Source of the DNA: Gemmatimonadota bacterium
GTDB taxonomy: Bacteria > JAAXHH01
Assembly (NCBI GenBank): GCA_009835325.1
Contig: VXWP01000046.1
Location: 22,315 to 86,314 of the forward strand
DNA: 64,000 nucleotides
Direction: 5' to 3'
Part shown: positions 23,784 through 32,186 of the stretch, in pieces
Layout of the letters: the number at the start of each line of letters is the position of its first letter
Position numbering within the stretch: the first letter of the stretch is position 1
Program-made: the position numbers and the translations under genes
Notes under the pieces: generated by a model
What the model was told of the DNA's origin: nothing
What the model saw: the letters and a program-made list of their open reading frames with translations, nothing else
Databases searched by the model: none

Positions 23784-25166
23784 CTAACCGGGACCTTCCC
23801 CCAGTGCCCCGGACCAGCACGCGAAGGGCCGGCCCTTTCGTTCGTCGTCCTTGAAGAAGGCCAGGTAGGTCATGACGTCGTAGGCGATGAAGGCCCGGCC
23901 TGAACGGGAGGACCGGGCGAGGCGGTGCACCCGGCGCCAGGTACCCGCGTTGAAGTAGACCTGTGCGCCCCGGCTCCCGTTCCCTGGCGGGACGTCGAGG
24001 GGCACGATTTCGTGATGATGGGTGTGACCGTACACCACGAACCGGGCTCCGAGGTCCTCCACCGCTTTCTCCCTGGCGGCGTGGGCAAAGTAGGAGTCCG
24101 CTGCATCGCCCGTAACCCGGTTCCACCACGCGCCCAGCTTACCGGACAGGCCCAGCGGAACGTCCCGCGTGAACCGGAGCGCGTACTCCAGCTTGTCCAC
24201 GCTCTCGAAGGGGTTGTACATCGAACCCCGGTCCCGTATGAAATCCAGGCCCAGGAAGTCGTCTACCAGGCTGTTCCACGTATCCTTGACTTTCCCTGCC
24301 TGCATCGGGGACACGCCGTGTTCATGCAGCAGCGCGTCGACCCAGACGGAGGCGGCGGCCAGCGGGCGGACATTGTCCAGTTCGCGCAGGCCTTCGATAT
24401 AGGTCCGGGGAAGCAGCGAGCCCATGCGGTTGCGGACTTCGAAGGGAAATCGATTCAACAGCTCGATCACGATCGCGTCCCCCAGGGAGGGTTGGTCCCG
24501 CGAACCGGAGAAGTTGAACGGGTCGTAGATATCGCCATGGCACGCCCGGACGCCGTGCTCCCGCAGTATCCCGGCAATACGGGCCGACTCTTCGAGTTCG
24601 TGGGGGAAGGGCTGTTCAGGGTCGTTTACGAGTCCCAGGGCGGCTGCGACCTTTCTGCGAAGGAGTTGGCAGGATCTGCCTGGGATGCAGTAGAACCAAT
24701 CGTGATTCCCCACCATGTAGTGGATGCCGACCTCGACCGGCACGCCGGGTGCGGATGGCCGTGGGTCTCCATTGGCGCCGCCGGGCGGAGGCAGCAGGAG
24801 GCCGCCGGGTTCGGCCAGGTTCCTCAGGCAGGTCAGCGACGGTTCGTTGTGCGCCAGGATAGCGGTGGTGATGTCGTTCAGCTTCCCGATGTAAGGCAGA
24901 TCATCGGGATCGCTCCAGGGACGCGGTCCATAGTCGTTCTCCAGCCACGCGGTGGACCTGAGGACGTCCAGGATATCTCCGAGAAGGAGGATGTCGATTC
25001 GTTCGATCGGCTGGTACCGGCCTCCCTTGCGCCATGAGGCCGCGATAGCCATGTCCCGGACACGCCTGGCAAAAATCCGAAAGGCGTTTTCCTTGATGGT
25101 CTGCCCGGTCGTGCCGTCGGTAAGGTGAAGATCGCTGATGATTACTATCATGAAGGTTCTGGTCAT
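23784..25166 (-). CDS. Calcineurin-like metallophosphoesterase
   Basis: The 460-residue product carries the complete metal-binding set: IISDLHL (residues 9-15), ILLLGDILD, HYMVGNHDWFY and VVYGHTHHHEI, then AGTWRRVHR. The middle third contains no recognised domain and is larger than in minimal phosphoesterases. The physiological substrate is unknown. ATG 25166 overlaps the upstream gene as ATGA, which fixes the start, although MIVIISDLHL five codons later would also fit. The two genes are almost certainly co-translated. Confidence 0.85.
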   Translation of the reverse strand: MTRTFMIVIISDLHLTDGTTGQTIKENAFRIFARRVRDMAIAASWRKGGRYQPIERIDILLLGDILDVLRSTAWLENDYGPRPWSDPDDLPYIGKLNDITTAILAHNEPSLTCLRNLAEPGGLLLPPPGGANGDPRPSAPGVPVEVGIHYMVGNHDWFYCIPGRSCQLLRRKVAAALGLVNDPEQPFPHELEESARIAGILREHGVRACHGDIYDPFNFSGSRDQPSLGDAIVIELLNRFPFEVRNRMGSLLPRTYIEGLRELDNVRPLAAASVWVDALLHEHGVSPMQAGKVKDTWNSLVDDFLGLDFIRDRGSMYNPFESVDKLEYALRFTRDVPLGLSGKLGAWWNRVTGDAADSYFAHAAREKAVEDLGARFVVYGHTHHHEIVPLDVPPGNGSRGAQVYFNAGTWRRVHRLARSSRSGRAFIAYDVMTYLAFFKDDERKGRPFACWSGALGEGPG

Positions 25167-25882
25167 CCATCCCGCTGGGTGAGGTCGAAACCGATCAGGT
25201 AGGTTCCACCGGTGCCCCGGCCATGGACAGTCATGCGGGCCTTTTCACCATCGGTCAATTCCCCGAGCGTGGTTGATCCCCTGAAGAGGATCGCATCGCC
25301 GCCCGCGATCTTCTTCAGGAGGAAGGATTGAAGGTCGTCCGCAGCGGCGCCCAGGGATTCGGGCAGGTGCAGGGGCAGGTTTTCAGGGATCGTTCCCTTG
25401 ATTCTTCCGATAACGGCTTCGACGATCCCGCTCAGGAAATCCTTGATCTTGTCCCAGGCGTCCCTGCGGTCCACGTCGAACACCTTGAACTGGATGTAAT
25501 GGATACGCTTCCCCCGCACCAGCAGGATCAGCGTGTACCAATCGTCTATCGCCTCCATTTCGAACCGGCCGCACCGGTCGGGCGTTCCTTCGCCGATCCT
25601 GAGATTCTCCTCCCCGGCGCTTCGAACGTAATTCGGCTTGCCCGACCTCCCGGAATCACATTCCCAGAAGGTGTCGAGGCTCGGCATCACGGCATGTTCG
25701 GTGGCAAACTGGCTTCGGTGGTTGATAAAGCGCAGATCGACGACGAAGCGGAAATTGGCCTTGTTGTTCGGAAGATCCGCGGGAAACAGGAAATCCGTGA
25801 GCGTGAATTCATAGAGCGGCAAGGAGATGCTCCGCATATGCACACGTGTGCGTAAACGGTCAAAAAAAGTACGACTCGGCAT
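25163..25882 (-). CDS. Conserved-looking hypothetical protein upstream of the phosphoesterase
   Basis: I do not recognise this 239-residue protein. It is soluble by appearance, with a beta-rich N-terminal half (YEFTLTDFLFP, FRFVVDLRFINH), a central YTLILLVRGKRIHYIQFKVF segment, an amphipathic stretch (residues about 140-190) and a C-terminal TTLGELTDGEKARMTVHGRGTGG followed by strands. No signal peptide. Its stop overlaps the phosphoesterase start by 4 bp, so the two products probably act together. The start is uncertain; Met16 (MRSISLPLYEF, base 25837) is an alternative. Confidence 0.65.
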   Translation of the reverse strand: MPSRTFFDRLRTRVHMRSISLPLYEFTLTDFLFPADLPNNKANFRFVVDLRFINHRSQFATEHAVMPSLDTFWECDSGRSGKPNYVRSAGEENLRIGEGTPDRCGRFEMEAIDDWYTLILLVRGKRIHYIQFKVFDVDRRDAWDKIKDFLSGIVEAVIGRIKGTIPENLPLHLPESLGAAADDLQSFLLKKIAGGDAILFRGSTTLGELTDGEKARMTVHGRGTGGTYLIGFDLTQRDG

Positions 25883-26025
25883 TCCCGGTTCAAGCAGGAA
25901 GACGGATGGGATACCTCAAGGCGCCAGGACAATCGACGTCTCGCAGATCGGATCCATCCGTGAGTCGATATATCGGAAGGAGCCGGACCGGACAATACGA
26001 CCGGACCGGCCCCTGTAATTCGATT

Positions 26026-26298
26026 TTAGCCTATGGCGTCTTTCAAAGCTTTGCCGGCCGTAAACTTGGCCACGTTTCTCGCCGCGATCGTAATGGACTC
26101 GCCCGTACCGGGATTTCGCCCCTGGCGAGCAGCGCGGTTCGATACGCTGAACGTGCCGAAGCCGATCAGCGTGACGGAATCGCCGTCGCTGAGACTGCTC
26201 TTGATGGCGTCGAGTGCTGCGGCGACTGCGGCGTCGGCTTGCGCTTTGGACAACCCAGTAGCATCAGCAACCTTACCGGCCAATTCTGTGCGATTCAT
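26026..26298 (-). CDS. hup: HU-family DNA-binding protein
   Basis: This 90-residue histone-like protein compacts and bends DNA as a dimer. The sequence MNRTELAGKVADATGLSKA, the GFGTFSVSNRAAR segment and the beta-arm RNPGTGESITIAA are typical HU, and the length is standard. GGAGGG lies 7-8 nt before ATG. The promoter upstream (TTGCTT, 18 nt, TATATT) suits high expression. An IHF-type role cannot be ruled out from sequence. Confidence 0.97.
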   Translation of the reverse strand: MNRTELAGKVADATGLSKAQADAAVAAALDAIKSSLSDGDSVTLIGFGTFSVSNRAARQGRNPGTGESITIAARNVAKFTAGKALKDAIG

Positions 26299-26415
26299 TG
26301 ATTACCCTCCAGATGAAATAATGGGAGTAATGCACCCGATAGAGTGCGAGAATTCCCGCGACAGACCGTTAAAAAGGTCCTGTGCTTGCGGGTGAATTAC
26401 GTGAAATGTACGTGC

Positions 26416-26445
26416 AATATATTTCGTACGCTATTTCGTAAGCAA
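26416..26445 (-). promoter_or_regulatory. Promoter of the HU gene
   Basis: Minus-strand TTGCTT (26445-26440), an 18-nt spacer and TATATT (26421-26416) lie about 118 nt before the HU start. TATTTCGTA occurs twice in the same AT-rich stretch, a possible regulator site. Confidence 0.5.
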
Positions 26446-26537
26446 GTTTTTTTTCGCTATACCTGTGTATGGTACTGCGACAGGACGGGCGATTTCATTG
26501 ATTTCGATCCACGAAACTTCTATTTTTCAATCTAATC

Positions 26538-27872
26538 ATGCCAGCAGAAAATCCGTCCAAAAGACTGCTTCTCCTGATGCCGACGACGACCTATCGCGCG
26601 GATCCGTTTCTGGAAGCGGCCCGTCGCATGAACCTTGAAGTCGTCGTGGGATCGGACTTTTGCCAGGTGCTGGCAAAGGAGTGGGACATCCCGCTTTCGC
26701 TCAGGCTCCGGTACGTGTCGCAGGCCGTGAAAGAAATCGTGGACTACGACCGTGAACATCCCCTCGATGCCATCGTGCCCGTCGACGACTATACCACCGA
26801 AATCGCCGCCAGGGCGTGTAAGGTCCTCGGCCTTCCGCACAACACGCCCGAAGCAGCCATCGCCGCGCGCAACAAGTACCGCATGCGTGAAATGCTCTCG
26901 GACGCGGGGGTATGGTGCCCCTGTTTCGCCCGGTTCGACCTGTCGCTTCCCGTCGAGGAAATCGCACTCGAACAGCGTTACCCATGTGTACTCAAGCCCA
27001 TTCTGCTATCGGGCAGCCGGGGCGTAATCCGGGCCGACACGCCGGACGGCTTCATCGTAGCGTTCCGCAGGATCGGCCGCATACTCGAAAGCGCCTCGGA
27101 CCGGCCGCCGAGCCTTGATCCCGACGCCCGCCGCATCATGGTGGAATCCTATATGCCCGGCCAGGAGGTTGCCCTGGAGGGGCTGTTGAACGGCGGACGC
27201 CTGCGCGTGCTCTCCCTTTTCGACAAGCCCGATCCCCTGGAAGGACCCTTTTTCGAAGAGACGATATACATAACGCCTTCGCGCTTGCCCAAAGAGACGC
27301 AAGAGGCCGTGTCCGATACCGTCCAGCAGGCTTCCACGGCCGTGGGACTCACGGAGGGACCGGTCCATGCCGAATTGCGGGTCCACCACGGCGAGGCCCG
27401 GATCATCGAGATCGCGGGCCGGTCCATCGGCGGCCTCTGCTCGCGCGTCCTGGAATACGGACTGGGGGTGTCCCTGGAGGAACTCATCCTGCGCCACGCC
27501 CTGGGGCAGGACGTGGACGGCGTCGGCCGCAAGGCGCAGGGCCGCAGCGGAGCGGATCGCGGGACGGATGGTCTCGACCGGCAGGTCGACGCGGGCAACA
27601 AGCCGGGGGCCGCGGGCGTGATGATGCTGCCGGTGCCGGAAGGCGGATTGTTCCAGGGATACGACGGCGTCGAGGAGGCGAAGAAGACCCCGGGCGTGGA
27701 GGACGTGGTCGTCACTGCGAAGGAAGGCGACATGCTGACCCCATTGCCGGAAGGGGCCGGCTACCCCGGTTTCATATTTGCCAAAGGGGATGAACCAGGC
27801 CAGGTCGAGCAGGTCCTCCGTAAGGCTCATGGCCGGCTTCAAATGCGCGTCAAGACGGTCCTGGCTACGTAG
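26538..27872 (+). CDS. ATP-grasp domain protein
   Basis: The 444-residue product is an ATP-grasp ligase-like protein: an N-terminal Rossmann-like domain (RLLLLMPTTTYRADPFLEAA, LDAIVPVDDY), the ATP-binding lysine in YPCVLKPILLSGSRGV and the metal/ATP segment HAELRVHHGEARIIEIAGRSIGG. These enzymes join a carboxylate to an amine or thiol, and L-amino-acid ligases look like this. The partner substrates are unknown. A low-complexity stretch (about residues 332-355) interrupts the C-terminal part. ATG 26538 has no strong SD and lies close to the divergent HU promoter region. Confidence 0.8.
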   Translation: MPAENPSKRLLLLMPTTTYRADPFLEAARRMNLEVVVGSDFCQVLAKEWDIPLSLRLRYVSQAVKEIVDYDREHPLDAIVPVDDYTTEIAARACKVLGLPHNTPEAAIAARNKYRMREMLSDAGVWCPCFARFDLSLPVEEIALEQRYPCVLKPILLSGSRGVIRADTPDGFIVAFRRIGRILESASDRPPSLDPDARRIMVESYMPGQEVALEGLLNGGRLRVLSLFDKPDPLEGPFFEETIYITPSRLPKETQEAVSDTVQQASTAVGLTEGPVHAELRVHHGEARIIEIAGRSIGGLCSRVLEYGLGVSLEELILRHALGQDVDGVGRKAQGRSGADRGTDGLDRQVDAGNKPGAAGVMMLPVPEGGLFQGYDGVEEAKKTPGVEDVVVTAKEGDMLTPLPEGAGYPGFIFAKGDEPGQVEQVLRKAHGRLQMRVKTVLAT

Positions 27873-27977
27873 CAGGGATCGATACGGCCTGACGCGCGGC
27901 GGGGATCCGTGCCGCCCACGAAGGTCGCGTACAGGCAGAGCATCGGCAGAGAGGCAATCAAAAAGGGAGATGCAACC

Positions 27978-29471
27978 GTGCCAAAGCATTACGAACGGGT
28001 GATGAACATATACCGGGAGATCAGCGACCTGTACGGCGCCCTGGCCCTGATGGGGTGGGACCAGGAAACCTACATGCCGCCCAAGGGCGCGGCCAGCCGG
28101 GGACGGCAACTCGCCACCCTCTCCGGAATGGCCCACGAACGGATCACATCCGATGAAATGAGAGCGGGACTGGATTCCGCGCGGTCGGAATCGCTGGCGG
28201 CCGACGAGGAGGTCAACATTCGCGAGATCGCCCGTTCCAGCGACCGGGCCGTCAAAATCCCCGTCGACCTGGTCAAATCCATCGCGGAAACGAGTTCGGC
28301 GGCCATCGGTGTGTGGATCAAGGCCCGGCAGGAAGATGATTTCCCGGCCTTTGCCCCGTGGATAGACAAGCTGGTCACCCTCCAGCGACAGGTCGCCGAG
28401 GCCGTCGGCTACGAGGACGAACCCTACGACGCGTTGCTCGATGAGTACGAACCCTATGCCACCACGAAAGATACCGCGGCGGTCTTCGACTCGATTCGCG
28501 GCCCCCTCGTGGACCTGGTGCAGCGCATCGCGTCCTCGGAAGTAAAGCCCCGCACCGATTTCCTGGAGCGGAATTACCCTATCGACGACCAGCGGCGCAT
28601 GGGCGTCACGGCCGCCGAGCGCATGGGCTTCGACTTCGAGGCCGGCCGCCTGGACATCTCCCCCCATCCCTTCTGCACACACATGGGCGTGCAGGACGTC
28701 CGCCTGACGACCCGGTACTCCGAGACCCTGCCCATGCAGTCCTTCTACGGCGTCATCCACGAGGCGGGACACGGCCTCTACGAGCAGGGCCATGACCCGG
28801 TCCACGAAGGCACGCCCCGGGGCGCGTCCGTGTCCCTGGGCATCCACGAATCCCAGTCGCGCCTGTGGGAGAACATGGTTGGCCGGAGCAGGGCCTTCTG
28901 GCGTTACTTCTACCCCGAATTCGCCGCCGTGTTCCCGGACCAGGCCGCGGACGTGACCGAAGAGGAGGTCTACGCTGCGGTTAACGAGGTGAAGCCCTCG
29001 CTCATCCGGGTCGAAGCGGATGAGATCACCTACAACCTGCACATCCTGCTCCGGTTCGAAATAGAGCGCGGCCTGTTCACGGGCGAATTCACGGCAGGCG
29101 ATCTCTCCGCGGTCTGGAAAGAGAAGATGAAGTTCCTTCTCGGCATTGAGCCGCCGGACGACAGGGACGGCGTGCTGCAGGACATCCACTGGTCGCACGG
29201 GAGTTTCGGCTATTTCCCCACCTACACCCTGGGCAATCTGTACGCCGCGCAGTTCTACCGCGCCGCCGAGCGGGACCTGCCCGGCCTGTCGGACCGGATC
29301 GCCCGCGGGGAACTGCTGCCGCTGCGGGACTGGCTCAGGGATCACATCCACCGGCCCGGCATGACCCACCGCGCGGGTGACCTCGTGCGGCACGTCACCG
29401 GCGAGCCGCTCACCGCAGACTGCTTCCTGGCCTACGTAGATGGCAAATACCGTTCCCTGTACCGCCTATGA
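27978..29471 (+). CDS. M32-family metallocarboxypeptidase
   Basis: This 497-residue carboxypeptidase Taq-type enzyme removes C-terminal residues from peptides in the cytoplasm. The zinc motif HEAGH with LGIHESQSRLWEN and the late GYFPTYTLGNLYAAQ are diagnostic. The N-terminal MGWDQETYMP is also typical. The start GTG 27978 follows AAAAGGGAGA at about 8 nt; the frame is open further upstream but lacks family sequence. Its stop overlaps the next ATG as ATGA. Confidence 0.93.
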   Translation: MPKHYERVMNIYREISDLYGALALMGWDQETYMPPKGAASRGRQLATLSGMAHERITSDEMRAGLDSARSESLAADEEVNIREIARSSDRAVKIPVDLVKSIAETSSAAIGVWIKARQEDDFPAFAPWIDKLVTLQRQVAEAVGYEDEPYDALLDEYEPYATTKDTAAVFDSIRGPLVDLVQRIASSEVKPRTDFLERNYPIDDQRRMGVTAAERMGFDFEAGRLDISPHPFCTHMGVQDVRLTTRYSETLPMQSFYGVIHEAGHGLYEQGHDPVHEGTPRGASVSLGIHESQSRLWENMVGRSRAFWRYFYPEFAAVFPDQAADVTEEEVYAAVNEVKPSLIRVEADEITYNLHILLRFEIERGLFTGEFTAGDLSAVWKEKMKFLLGIEPPDDRDGVLQDIHWSHGSFGYFPTYTLGNLYAAQFYRAAERDLPGLSDRIARGELLPLRDWLRDHIHRPGMTHRAGDLVRHVTGEPLTADCFLAYVDGKYRSLYRL

Positions 29472-31423
29472 ACGTTACAGGCGCCCCTTCCTTTCAGCAA
29501 GTAGCGACACCGCGGGCCGTGGCCCTGGGCCTGGCGCTTGCCGTGGTCGTCAATATCTTCTCGCTGACGAGCCATTACCTCCTCGGATACACCCACCTCA
29601 CCTTCGCCCATATTGATCTCGCCCTGCTGATCCCGTTTCTCCTGGGCGTTATGGGACCCAACATACTGCTTAAGGCATACCGTCCCGCCTGGGGCCTGCG
29701 GTCGCGGGAACTGCTTTTCGTCTTCATCCTGGGCTGGGTCGGTTTCATGGTGCCGACCTGGGGGATGTCCAACTACGTAGTCAGCATCATGGCGTCGGCA
29801 GAATACTACGCCTCCCCCGAGAACCAGTGGCGCGAGTTGTTCTTTCCCTATCTCCCGGACTGGCTGGTCGTCACCAACGAACAGAACGCGAACAGCGACT
29901 ACTACTGGGGACTGCCCGAAAACTCCCCGATCCCCTGGGCGGCCTGGATCATCCCCTCGTTCTGGTGGCTGTCGTTTTTCGGCGGACTCCTGGCCGTCGG
30001 TATATGTTTCGTCATCCTGATGCGCAAGCAGTGGGTGGAGCACGAGCGTCTTTCCTATCCCCTCGTGCAGACGGCGGTCGTGATGACAGAGACCACTGAC
30101 GAAGAGCACTTTGCCGTGCCGACGATCATGCGGCACCGCCTGTTCCTCATCGGCGCCGTGGCTACCTTCTCCATCATGCTCTGGAATACCGCGGCGTACT
30201 GGACTCAGTGGTTTTCCTTTCCCATCGACGCCAATGTCGCGCTCAACGTCGAACTCGGCCGGTCCTTTCCCGCACACCCGATACGTATGAACGTCATCAC
30301 CTTTGCCTTCTCCTATTTCATCAACATGGATATCCTGTTCAGCGTCTGGTTCTTCCAGATCGTCAATACGCTGGAACAGGGCATCCTGGCCCGTGTCGGG
30401 ATCACCGGCGACTCGGGTACCGCCGTCCCCGGCGGCCTGGTCGCGGTCCAGTTCATCGGCGGCATGATCGCCTTCGCGCTATGGGGATTCTGGATCGCCC
30501 GAAGGCACCTGGCCATGGTCTGGCGGCACGTTATGGGGAAGGACACGAACCTGCGGGACGACGACGAGTTCTTCTCCTACCGCGCCGCCCTGATTTCAGG
30601 CGCCTGCGGCCTGGCATACATTATCTGGTGGCTGCACGCGGCGGGCATGTCCTTCCCGGTGATCGTGGTGTTCCTCACCCTGCTGTTCCTCTTTTACTTC
30701 GCGTTGTGCCGGGTCATGGCGGAATCAGGCCTGGTCTTCCTGGACCTGCCCATCAACGCCCACCAGTTCACCGTCGCCATGCTGGGTTCCGCCTCCCTTT
30801 CCCCGCAGAACCTGACGGGTCTCGGCCTGGGAAGCGCCTTCGCCCGCAACTGGAAGACCTTCACGATGATCACCCCCTCGCATGTCGCGCGGCTGCAGTC
30901 CATCCTGGGCATGTCGGGACGCGTGCTCTTCTTCTGGTCCGCCGTCGCCTTCGCCGTCAGCGCGGTTACGGCCATCGGCTACTCGGCCTATACGGGATAC
31001 AGGATGGGCGGCGCGGCGAATTACTACGCCAACGTCGCGGGCGACCCCGGTTTCTACGACCTGATCGTCACGTGGATGAAGAACAGTACCACGATTTCGG
31101 GGGCGGAAGTGTTCTTCCTGGCCGCCGGCATGCTGATGGTCACGGGGATGACCTTGGCCCGGTACTACTTCAGCTGGTGGCCCATATCGCCCATCGGTTT
31201 CGTGGTGGCCGCCGGCGGACCCGCCCGGCATGCCTTCTTCCCCGTTTTTCTCTCCTGGCTGTTGAAGACGATCCTGATCAGGATTGGTGGCGTGCGTCTC
31301 TACCACGCCGTTCAGCCCCTGATGATCGGCATCATCGTCGGCTACGTCCTCGGCGCCGCCATTGCGGTGCTGGTGGATTATTGGTACTTTCGTGGGACCA
31401 TACACGAACTGCAGTTCTTCTAG
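29468..31423 (+). CDS. DUF6785-type polytopic membrane protein (OPT-like), copy 1
   Basis: The 651-residue protein has about 14 hydrophobic segments spread along its length (for example AVALGLALAVVVNIFSL near the start and LMIGIIVGYVLGAAIAVLV near the end). It resembles the DUF6785/DUF6784 proteins, distantly like oligopeptide transporters. Conserved-looking landmarks are RKQWVEHERLSYPLVQ and the loop LPGxxQF-type region. Transport is an inference. It overlaps the M32 peptidase by 4 bp, and a paralogue of identical length lies at 46.1 kb. Both have a sialidase-like gene downstream. Confidence 0.8.
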   Translation: MNVTGAPSFQQVATPRAVALGLALAVVVNIFSLTSHYLLGYTHLTFAHIDLALLIPFLLGVMGPNILLKAYRPAWGLRSRELLFVFILGWVGFMVPTWGMSNYVVSIMASAEYYASPENQWRELFFPYLPDWLVVTNEQNANSDYYWGLPENSPIPWAAWIIPSFWWLSFFGGLLAVGICFVILMRKQWVEHERLSYPLVQTAVVMTETTDEEHFAVPTIMRHRLFLIGAVATFSIMLWNTAAYWTQWFSFPIDANVALNVELGRSFPAHPIRMNVITFAFSYFINMDILFSVWFFQIVNTLEQGILARVGITGDSGTAVPGGLVAVQFIGGMIAFALWGFWIARRHLAMVWRHVMGKDTNLRDDDEFFSYRAALISGACGLAYIIWWLHAAGMSFPVIVVFLTLLFLFYFALCRVMAESGLVFLDLPINAHQFTVAMLGSASLSPQNLTGLGLGSAFARNWKTFTMITPSHVARLQSILGMSGRVLFFWSAVAFAVSAVTAIGYSAYTGYRMGGAANYYANVAGDPGFYDLIVTWMKNSTTISGAEVFFLAAGMLMVTGMTLARYYFSWWPISPIGFVVAAGGPARHAFFPVFLSWLLKTILIRIGGVRLYHAVQPLMIGIIVGYVLGAAIAVLVDYWYFRGTIHELQFF

Positions 31424-31435
31424 CCGGAGTACCGC

Positions 31436-32140
31436 GTGAATTCGCTAGAAATACACAGCGTCCTCGAGGCACTGGGCGATCCCGCGATCGCCGCCCATTC
31501 GCAGCGGTTCTTCAAGACCGGGCCGGGAGAGTACGGAGAAGGAGACCGTTTTCTCGGGATCAGGATTCCCGTGATACGTGCCCAGGTGCGCAGATACCGC
31601 GGTCTTTCCATGGCCGAGACCCTGCGCCTGCTCGTATCTCCCTATCATGAAGTACGCATGTTTTCGCTGCTGTCGCTGGTCATGAGATTCAACAAGGGCG
31701 ATGAGCCGGAGAGAAGGACGATCTACGAAGCGTATCTCGATCATACGGCCTTCATAAACAACTGGGATCTCGTCGACTGCTCCGCCCATCCCATTCTGGG
31801 CGGGTACCTGGACGGGCGGGACAGGAAACCGCTCTACGTGCTGGCGGAATCGGAATCGATGTGGGAACGCAGAATGGCCATCATGGCCTGTCTGCATTTC
31901 ATCAGGCGGCACGATTATGCCGACGCGCTGAGACTTTCGGGGCGCCTGTTGAACGACGGGGAAGATCTGATCCACAAAGCCGTGGGCTGGATGCTCAGAG
32001 AGATCGGAAATCGGGATCTGCCCGTTGAGCGGAAGTTTCTGAAGACCCGTTACCGGCGCATGCCCCGCACGATGCTGCGCTACGCGATAGAGCGGTTCCC
32101 TGCAGCGGAAAGAGGCCGATACCTGCGGGGCGAGGTGTAG
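31436..32140 (+). CDS. alkD: AlkD-like DNA alkylation repair protein
   Basis: This 234-residue HEAT-repeat protein resembles AlkD DNA glycosylases, which remove N3/N7-alkylated purines. INNWDLVDCSAHPILG carries the Trp and Asp used for base excision, and KAVGWMLREIG carries the distal Trp. The start is GTG 31436, 12 nt after the upstream gene. The product should act on chromosomal DNA; its place in a transport/sugar operon seems incidental. Confidence 0.9.
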   Translation: MNSLEIHSVLEALGDPAIAAHSQRFFKTGPGEYGEGDRFLGIRIPVIRAQVRRYRGLSMAETLRLLVSPYHEVRMFSLLSLVMRFNKGDEPERRTIYEAYLDHTAFINNWDLVDCSAHPILGGYLDGRDRKPLYVLAESESMWERRMAIMACLHFIRRHDYADALRLSGRLLNDGEDLIHKAVGWMLREIGNRDLPVERKFLKTRYRRMPRTMLRYAIERFPAAERGRYLRGEV

Positions 32141-32186
32141 ACTTGCATACCCCGGTCCCGTAGGGTTGCCCCGGTGGAGTCCACGA

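Noticed and set aside
27006-29393. A 795-codon open frame on the minus strand
   Set aside because: It lies entirely opposite the ATP-grasp and M32 peptidase genes, which have clear motifs. Long antisense frames are expected at this GC content.
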